This document shows, one piece after another, positions 58,098 to 64,000 of a DNA stretch of 64,000 nt. Made by a program: the position numbers and the translations under genes. The stretch comes from Candidatus Faecousia faecavium (lineage in GTDB: Bacteria > Bacillota > Clostridia > Oscillospirales > Oscillospiraceae). The first letter of the stretch is position 1. Every line of letters starts with the position of its first letter. The stretch is from contig DVGO01000056.1 of the NCBI GenBank assembly GCA_018712645.1, positions 124,001 through 188,000 on the forward strand. Direction: 5' to 3'. Under the pieces are notes generated by a model. It was not told where the DNA came from, made no database searches, and worked only from the letters and a program-made list of their open reading frames with translations.

Positions 58098-60190
58098 CAA
58101 CTGAACGGCACACTTTCTGTCCGAATATACTCGCCATCGGCATACAGATCAAAGGACTGGGTACCGGTACCTTTCAGGTTGACATAGGTACTGGCCACTC
58201 CGGGAGGCACCAGCTTGGATGCCACCACTTCATCGCTGCCTTTGGGTCGGACCTCCAGGCGATATTCCTTATCCCGCTCCGGTACCTTGAAGGAAATGGT
58301 AATTTCCGTTTCTTCTGTGGTTGGCGCAGTGGTAGATTCTGTGGTTTCCTGGGTATTTTCCGTGGGCGCTGTGGTTTCCTTCGGCCCTTCGGAATAGTGA
58401 ATGATGATCTCCGAGGTAACGTCCGTCTTGGTATCCTTGGCGACGGACTGGTAAATAACCTCGTTTTTGGGCTTCTGGCTTTCCATCGGTTCGTAACGCA
58501 CCTTGGTAAAGCCCAGCTGATCCATCAGTTCTTTCACCCGATCCAGTTCCATGCCCACCACGTTAGGCATGGGTTCCATCACCACATCCGGCCCGGTGCT
58601 GATATAGATGTACACCGTCTGTCCCACCGTCACCTCAGCGCCGGCAATTGGGTCTGTCCGGATGACAATGCCTTCTTCATAAACATCGCTGGATTCTTTC
58701 TTTGTCAAAGGCGCAAAGCCCTGATTTTCCAGCAGATTATAGGCATCCTCTCCGCTGGCACCCACCAGGTTATCCATCGTCTTGGTTTCCGGTTCCGGGC
58801 CCATGCTTACGGTGATCCACAGATCAGAACCACGCTGAACCTTTTCTCCGCCTTCCGGCTGCTGGCGAATGATTTGTCCTGCCGGGTAGGTGTCATCGTA
58901 TTCCTGCGGCAAGGTACGGATGTTGAAATCTGCGTACTTTTCCGCAAAGCCCGCTCCGTAGGTCTCCCCTTCCAGATAGGGCACTTCCACAATATCCTTT
59001 TCCTTGTTCAGCAGTGCTCCGTTAAACAGCGCTACCAGGAATACCACAATGGCAATTACGGCAACGGCGCTGCAGATCACAATAGCTGTGGTAGCCACCC
59101 GGCTGCGCTCTTCCTCTTTCTTCCGTTCCTCGGCTTTGCGCCGCTGCTGTGCCCGACGGATGCTTTGGTTTTCTACATTGACAACCACGCCGGTGGTTCG
59201 TTTGGGAGCGGTCTGACTGCTCTGGTGCAGGCGGATGCTGTCGGTGGTAGCCCGGGTGCCGGTTTTGGCCTGCACCTTTTTCTCCGCCGTGGTTCTGGGC
59301 TGTGTGTTTAAGGGAATGGCCTGGGTGCTGTCATCCCGCAGGAAGCGGTATTGGAAGAGAATCGCCGGGTTTTTCCGGAATTCTTCCATGTCCTGGAGCA
59401 TTTCCGTAGCGGATGCATACCGGTCCCGAACTTCCAGAGCCATGCCCTTCATAATAATCTGTTCCAATCCCCCGGGAATGTTGGGATTTAAGGTAGATGG
59501 CATGGGTGCGCCACCGTTGATGTGCTGGATAGCCACCGCCACTGCAGACTCCCCGTCATAGGGCGGCCGTCCGGTCATCATCTCATACATGACCACGCTC
59601 AAAGAGTAAATGTCCGAGCGGTTGTCCGTATGCCCGCCTTTTGCCTGTTCCGGGGAGATATAATGTACAGAACCCAGCGCTTCCTTGGTCAGGGTATTGC
59701 TTTTGTTCATCACCCGGGCAATGCCGAAGTCCATGACCTTGACCGAGCCGTTTTTCAGCACCATAACATTGTGGGGCTTGATATCCCGGTGGACGATGCC
59801 CCGGCTGTGGGCATGCTCCAGGCCCTTGGCAATCTGCATGGAAAAGTGCAGGGTTTCCTTCCAGTTCAGCACACCTTTTTTCTCCATGTACTGCTTCAGG
59901 GAAATTCCGTCAATCAGCTCCATGACGATGTAGTTTGCACTTTCCGAGGTGGAAACGTCGTAGACCTGCACAATGTTGGGATGGCTGAGCATAGCCACGG
60001 CCTCTCCCTCTGCGTGGAAGCGGCGGCGGAACTCTTCATCCCGGGCAAATTCATCTTTTAATATCTTAATCGCAACCAGCCGGTTCAGGCGATGGCAGCG
60101 AGCTTTATATACGACAGCCATGCCGCCGGTACCGATCACTTCCAGGATCTCGTACCGGTTGTCCAGCAGCCGTCCAATATATTGATCCAT
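58097..60190 (-). CDS. prkC: PASTA-domain Ser/Thr protein kinase
   Basis: 697 aa from ATG 60190. A TTG two codons earlier (60196) has a better distance to AAAGGAG and may be the true start. Kinase domain: VIGTGGMAVVYKA, VAIKILK, GIVHRDIKPHNVMV, KVMDFGIARV and the activation loop. A basic linker, one membrane helix (IVICSAVAVIAIVVFLVALF), then three PASTA domains (VPYLEGETYG, MDNLVGASGED, MPNVVGMELDR starts) and a Thr-rich linker to a small C-terminal beta domain. It senses muropeptides or lipid II and controls growth and wall synthesis. Confidence 0.95.
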   Translation of the reverse strand: MDQYIGRLLDNRYEILEVIGTGGMAVVYKARCHRLNRLVAIKILKDEFARDEEFRRRFHAEGEAVAMLSHPNIVQVYDVSTSESANYIVMELIDGISLKQYMEKKGVLNWKETLHFSMQIAKGLEHAHSRGIVHRDIKPHNVMVLKNGSVKVMDFGIARVMNKSNTLTKEALGSVHYISPEQAKGGHTDNRSDIYSLSVVMYEMMTGRPPYDGESAVAVAIQHINGGAPMPSTLNPNIPGGLEQIIMKGMALEVRDRYASATEMLQDMEEFRKNPAILFQYRFLRDDSTQAIPLNTQPRTTAEKKVQAKTGTRATTDSIRLHQSSQTAPKRTTGVVVNVENQSIRRAQQRRKAEERKKEEERSRVATTAIVICSAVAVIAIVVFLVALFNGALLNKEKDIVEVPYLEGETYGAGFAEKYADFNIRTLPQEYDDTYPAGQIIRQQPEGGEKVQRGSDLWITVSMGPEPETKTMDNLVGASGEDAYNLLENQGFAPLTKKESSDVYEEGIVIRTDPIAGAEVTVGQTVYIYISTGPDVVMEPMPNVVGMELDRVKELMDQLGFTKVRYEPMESQKPKNEVIYQSVAKDTKTDVTSEIIIHYSEGPKETTAPTENTQETTESTTAPTTEETEITISFKVPERDKEYRLEVRPKGSDEVVASKLVPPGVASTYVNLKGTGTQSFDLYADGEYIRTESVPFS

Positions 60191-60221
60191 AAACAAGAGT
60201 AGCTCCTTTCGCGGCTATCGT

Positions 60222-60953
60222 CTAAATCAGCACCAGAATACTGGTCACGTTGTCCGGCGCGCCCCGGTTTTTGGCAATGTTCAGCAGCCGCTTGCAGCAG
60301 TGCTGTTTGTTGACGCCGTGTACAACTTCAAACAAAATTTCCTGATCGTCCATCAGGTTGCTCAGGCCATCGGAACACAGCAGCAGGAAGTCTCCCTTGC
60401 TCAAGTCCCGGTGGAAAATATCGCAGGTAACCATCTGCTCCGTACCGATGGCCCGGGTGATGAAATTCTTGCCCGGGTAGCCCTTGGCAACTTCCGGGGT
60501 GATCTCTCCCCGGTCCACCATCATCTGCACCAGGGAATGATCCTTGGTAATCTGCTGGATGCCTCCCCGGTTAATGCCGTAGGCCCGGCTGTCACCCACA
60601 TTGACAATGGTTGCCCGCTTTCCGTGAACCAGCACGGCAACCAGGGTAGTACCCATTCCGTCAAACTCTTCAAACTGTGCCGACTGGTCATATACCGTGA
60701 AATTGGCCAGCTTCACCGCACTGCGCAGCATTTGGTCAATTTTTTCTGCATCCATTCCCGGCACCCAGCAGCGGCGGATTTCTTCCGTGAAAACCTCTGC
60801 CGCAAGGGTACTGGCAATGTTGCCGGATTTGGCGCCGCCCATACCGTCGCAGACCACACACAGCAGCGTGCTGCGGTCAAGCTGTTCAATTTGATAGGCG
60901 TCCTGATTTTGCTTTCGGACGCAGCCTGGATCAGTCAATCCCCAGCTTTGCAT
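60222..60953 (-). CDS. prpC: PP2C-family protein phosphatase
   Basis: 243 aa from ATG 60953 (AAAGGAG ten bases upstream); the track's earlier start has no site. PPM motifs: KQNQDAYQI, VVCDGMGGAKSGNIAS (metal Asp), NVGDSRAYGINRGG, LCSDGLSNLMDDQE and GAPDNVTSILV. It removes phosphates placed by the neighbouring PrkC, as a kinase/phosphatase pair. Confidence 0.94.
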   Translation of the reverse strand: MQSWGLTDPGCVRKQNQDAYQIEQLDRSTLLCVVCDGMGGAKSGNIASTLAAEVFTEEIRRCWVPGMDAEKIDQMLRSAVKLANFTVYDQSAQFEEFDGMGTTLVAVLVHGKRATIVNVGDSRAYGINRGGIQQITKDHSLVQMMVDRGEITPEVAKGYPGKNFITRAIGTEQMVTCDIFHRDLSKGDFLLLCSDGLSNLMDDQEILFEVVHGVNKQHCCKRLLNIAKNRGAPDNVTSILVLI

Positions 60954-61039
60954 ACCTCTGGCTCCTTTCGGATCTCTCTGACATAGGGGCAGAGTGCTCT
61001 GCCCGGGTTGGAGCATTTTTCTGCTCCCGGATAGAACCG

Positions 61040-62068
61040 TTATTGGTTCTGTTTTGTGTACTTTCTTCTCAGCTGCCCGCAGGAAGCGTCAATATCGCCG
61101 CCCAAGGTTCTTCGGACAGTGGCCGTGACACCGCCGTCTTCCAAGGTCTTCTGGAAAGCCGCCACCGCCGCCCGGGTGCTGGGCTTCAAGGGGCTTTCTT
61201 CCACATGGTTCAGCGGAATCAGATTGAAATGTGCCGGCAAGCCCTTCAGCCGCCGCAGCAGCTCCTGGGCGTGTTCCGGCTTGTCATTCACACCGCCAAT
61301 CATGGCGTATTCAAAGGAAATCCGCCGGTTGGTACTTTGGTAATACCTGCGGCAGGCATCCAGCAGTTCCTGGGTCGGATAAGCCTTGTTCACCGGCATG
61401 ATCTGGTTCCGGATCTCATTATTGGGAGCGTGAAGAGAAACAGACAGGGTCAGCTGCAGTTTCCGCTTCGCCAGCTCGTCAATTTTCGGCACCAGGCCGC
61501 AGGTGGACAGGCTGATGTGGCGCATGGAGATGTTCATCCCATCGGGACTGTTCACCAGCTCCAGAAAGCGCATCACATTGTCAAAATTATCCAGTGGCTC
61601 TCCAATGCCCATCAGCACAATGTGGGAAATGGGCAGTCCGGAGTCCACCTGGGTAAACAGAACCTGATCCAGCATTTCAAAGGGCTCCAGCCGCCGCACC
61701 AGGCCGCCCAGGGTGGAAGCGCAGAAAGCGCAGCCCATACGGCAGCCCACTTCCGTGGAGATGCAGACGGTATTGCCGTAGTGGTAGCGCATCAGCACCG
61801 TTTCCACACAGTTTCCGTCGGACAGCTGCCACAGATATTTGATGGTGCCGTCCCGCTGGGATTCCTGCTTGCGCAGCACCTGGGGGGCATGGATGGGATA
61901 ACTTTCTGCCAGGCGGTCCCGCAGGGACTTAGGCAGGTTGGTCATTTCTTCATAGGAGCGGACGCCCTTATGCAGCCAGGTGTAGACCTGTTTGGCCCGG
62001 AAGGCAGGCTGTCCCAGTTCTTTCAGGATTGCCGCCAGTTCCGGCTGGGTCAGGGATTTCAGATTCAT
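61040..62068 (-). CDS. rlmN: Dual-specificity 23S rRNA/tRNA methyltransferase RlmN
   Basis: 342 aa. Radical SAM motif in STEVGCRMGCAFCASTLGG (CxxxCxxC), GIGEPLDNFDNVMRF, and RHISLSTCGLVP. N-terminal HhH-like domain (FRAKQVYTWLHKGV). It methylates A2503 of 23S rRNA and A37 of tRNAs at C2. Overlaps the rsmB stop by four bases. Confidence 0.96.
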   Translation of the reverse strand: MNLKSLTQPELAAILKELGQPAFRAKQVYTWLHKGVRSYEEMTNLPKSLRDRLAESYPIHAPQVLRKQESQRDGTIKYLWQLSDGNCVETVLMRYHYGNTVCISTEVGCRMGCAFCASTLGGLVRRLEPFEMLDQVLFTQVDSGLPISHIVLMGIGEPLDNFDNVMRFLELVNSPDGMNISMRHISLSTCGLVPKIDELAKRKLQLTLSVSLHAPNNEIRNQIMPVNKAYPTQELLDACRRYYQSTNRRISFEYAMIGGVNDKPEHAQELLRRLKGLPAHFNLIPLNHVEESPLKPSTRAAVAAFQKTLEDGGVTATVRRTLGGDIDASCGQLRRKYTKQNQ

Positions 62069-63372
62069 GCTTTCCTCCGCAGACGGCAGATGAAAAAGCC
62101 GTCAGTGTCATATTCTCCCGGAATTAAGGTCAGCATTCCGGTTTCGTTTTTTGGAAATACCTCAGGCAGCATCAGCTTCTCCAGGGAAAAGTCCGGGTGC
62201 TCCGCCAGAAATGCCTGCACTACATCCTCGTTTTCCCGTTTCAGCACGGTGCAGGTGGAATACAGCAGTACGCCGCCGGGCTTTACATAAGATGCCTGGT
62301 TTGCCAGGATCTTTCCTTGCAGCTGGGGCAGATTTTCCAGTTCTTTCAGGTTTTTGTACCGAATATCCGGCTTCTTCCGGATGATTCCCAGTCCGGAACA
62401 GGGCACATCGGCAATCACCGTATCCATAGCCCCTACCCAGGAAGCCACCGGTTCCGATGCATCCTGCACCCGGGCTGTCAGATTGTTCAATCCCAGGCGG
62501 GACGCGCCATTTTCAATCAAGGCAGTTTTGTGAGGGTGAATATCACAGGAGGTGATTTCTCCCTTTCCCTCCATAGCAATGGCCGCCGCAAAGCTTTTGC
62601 CTCCAGGGGCAGCGCAGCAGTCCAGTACCCGTGCGCCATCTTTGGGCAGCTGGGCACACAGAACGCTCAGCTTCGCCGCTGGGTCCTGTACATAGTACAT
62701 GCCTTCCCGGAAGGAGGGCAGGTTTTCCAGATTCCCGGTACCGGACAAGATGAGACAATCCGTCATCCATTGATGGGGCACCGCAGAAACCTTCTCCTGC
62801 TCCAGCCGCTTTAGAAGCCCTTCGGTGGTGGTGTGCAGGGTATTGACCTGCACCACCGTCTGGGGAGCTGCATTGTCCGCAATCAGCATGCCTTCCAGTT
62901 TCCCTTTTGGCAGATTGGCTTTCAGCAGAGAAATCAATTCCTCCGGATGGCTGTAGCGGTCGGCATAGGATACCGGCTCTTCCAGCTGGGCAGCCGATGC
63001 CCGGCGGAGCACTCCGTTGACTAGTCCCGCGGCCTTGGGATTTTTGCAGTATTTCTTGGTCAGGGATACGGATTCGTTGACTGCGGCAGCATCCGGGATT
63101 TTGTCCAGTTCCCGAATCTGATACAGTCCCAGGTGGAGAATATCCCGCACCACCGGGTGCAGGTCTTTCAGTCTGCCCTTCAGCAGCTGCTTCAGATAAA
63201 AGTCCAGCTTTCCCCGGTTTTGCTGAACGCCGTAGCAAAGCCGGGTTGCCAGGGCTGCATCCCGGCTGTCCAAGCGGTCCCGGCGAATATACTCTTTCAG
63301 CACGCCATTGGACCAGGCCCCTTCTCTGCGGCAGGCAATCAGCGCATTCAGCGCCGTTTCCCGGGCGCCCAT
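62065..63372 (-). CDS. rsmB: 16S rRNA m5C967 methyltransferase RsmB
   Basis: 435 aa. N-terminal NusB-like RNA-binding domain (residues 1-140), then the SAM domain: VLDCCAAPGGKSFAAAIAM (motif I), ADVPCSGLGIIRKKPDIRY with the catalytic Cys, and LLYSTCTVLKRENEDVV with the second Cys. Start shares one base with the fmt stop. Also called Sun/Fmu. Confidence 0.95.
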   Translation of the reverse strand: MGARETALNALIACRREGAWSNGVLKEYIRRDRLDSRDAALATRLCYGVQQNRGKLDFYLKQLLKGRLKDLHPVVRDILHLGLYQIRELDKIPDAAAVNESVSLTKKYCKNPKAAGLVNGVLRRASAAQLEEPVSYADRYSHPEELISLLKANLPKGKLEGMLIADNAAPQTVVQVNTLHTTTEGLLKRLEQEKVSAVPHQWMTDCLILSGTGNLENLPSFREGMYYVQDPAAKLSVLCAQLPKDGARVLDCCAAPGGKSFAAAIAMEGKGEITSCDIHPHKTALIENGASRLGLNNLTARVQDASEPVASWVGAMDTVIADVPCSGLGIIRKKPDIRYKNLKELENLPQLQGKILANQASYVKPGGVLLYSTCTVLKRENEDVVQAFLAEHPDFSLEKLMLPEVFPKNETGMLTLIPGEYDTDGFFICRLRRKA

Positions 63373-64000
63373 TACAGCTGCAGGGGATGTCCCCGGAAGT
63401 AGTCCGGTGCCGACATCCGTTTGCCGCCTTCAGCCTGCAAGGACAAAATTTCCACAGCCCCTTCGCCGCAGGCTACCAGCAGGCCGGTTTTGCTCAGGCC
63501 CAGAATCTGTCCAGGTTCACCGGAGCCTTCTGCCACCCGAGTGGCATGGACTTTGAACAGTTTCCCCTGAATCTCCGTGGTGGCTACCGGCCAGGGGTGC
63601 AGACCCCGAACATGGTTGTGCACCTGCCAGGCGGTTTTTGTCCAATCGATGGGGCTCATGGATTTGTCCAGCATAGGCGCATAGCTGACCTGGCTGGCAT
63701 CCTGGGCTGTCCCTTCCACTTCTCCCTGGGCAAAGCGGCTCAGGGTCTTGCTCAGCAGATCCGCTCCCAGCACTGCCAGGCGATCCAGCAGTTCTCCGGC
63801 GGTTTCATTTTCTCCAATGGGAGTCCGGGATACGTCAATGATATCACCGGCATCCATTTCCCGGGTCAGATACATGGCGGTAACGCCGGTTTCCTCCAAA
63901 CCGTCCAACACCGCCCACTGATAGGGCGCAGAACCCCGGTACTTGGGCAGGATGCTGGCGTGGATGTTGATGCAGCCCCGCTTCGGCACATCCAGCACCT
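63372..64000 (-). CDS. fmt: Methionyl-tRNA formyltransferase, N-terminus outside window
   Basis: The gene enters from the right edge; about the first 100 residues are missing, so the track's Met is internal. The visible part holds GCINIHASILPKYRGSAPYQWAV with the catalytic Asn and His, MDAGDIIDV with the catalytic Asp, and the C-terminal OB-like domain (HPWPVATTEIQGKLFKVHA). It formylates initiator Met-tRNA. fmt and rsmB next to each other is a common arrangement. Confidence 0.95.
   Translation of the reverse strand, partial: VLDVPKRGCINIHASILPKYRGSAPYQWAVLDGLEETGVTAMYLTREMDAGDIIDVSRTPIGENETAGELLDRLAVLGADLLSKTLSRFAQGEVEGTAQDASQVSYAPMLDKSMSPIDWTKTAWQVHNHVRGLHPWPVATTEIQGKLFKVHATRVAEGSGEPGQILGLSKTGLLVACGEGAVEILSLQAEGGKRMSAPDYFRGHPLQL

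Overview
The window looks like chromosome from an anaerobic, gut-type Clostridia (Bacillota), possibly Oscillospirales-like; the family-level placement is inference. The evidence is a full S10-spc-alpha ribosomal protein operon with a zinc-type S14 and a KOW protein between map and infA, HPr kinase, a PASTA-domain Ser/Thr kinase with its PP2C phosphatase, a Rnf-type flavinylated locus, and strong AGGAGG-type ribosome binding sites with TTGACA-17-TATAAT promoters.

Layout. 1-8.2 kb (minus strand): envelope polysaccharide genes, with a polyprenyl glycosylphosphotransferase, Wzz, a CpsD-type kinase, a CpsB-type phosphatase, a secreted protein and an LCP ligase, followed by a CMP-sugar synthetase and a truncated membrane protein. 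8.3-11.5 kb: a plus-strand GT-C-like membrane protein and a D-Ala-D-Ala carboxypeptidase. 11.7-17.1 kb: a six-gene redox operon (tandem-repeat lipoprotein, ApbE, RnfC, RnfD, RnfG, small four-cysteine membrane protein) with no RnfA, RnfB or RnfE. 17.2-19.5 kb: a divergent two-component pair. 19.6-24 kb: an ArsC-like protein, a GT61 enzyme, RfbC, a collapsed rfbB remnant, RfbA and another glycosyltransferase. 24.1-28.9 kb: LysR regulator, VanX-like lipoprotein, peptidase E, RluA, HprK and L28. 28.9-33.9 kb: YheO-type regulator, cysteine desulfidase, an in-frame chimera of a YfcC-type transporter and an M20 amidohydrolase, glycerate kinase and a CdaR/PucR regulator remnant.

34,032-40,987: a 6.96 kb integrated element in tRNA-Thr(GGU), bounded by 48-bp direct repeats. 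It has an integrase broken by one in-frame TAA, a CI-like repressor and a Cro-like gene driven by two interlocked promoters sharing one dyad operator, an excisionase-like gene, a VapE/D5-type replication protein with an iteron-like candidate origin downstream, and eight small, mostly overlapping genes including a small-terminase-like HTH protein. The layout resembles phage-inducible chromosomal islands but is much smaller.

41.1-57.1 kb: the ribosomal protein operon (rpsJ to rplQ, with secY, adk, map, infA and rpoA), starting from a strong promoter with a leader of about 270 nt. 57.2-64 kb: rsgA, prkC, prpC, rlmN, rsmB and fmt (cut by the window end), in a tight gene string.

Main points of interest: the minimal Rnf-like locus, the compact satellite-like element with its switch and origin, and three signs of recent gene decay (rfbB, the transporter/M20 chimera, the CdaR remnant).
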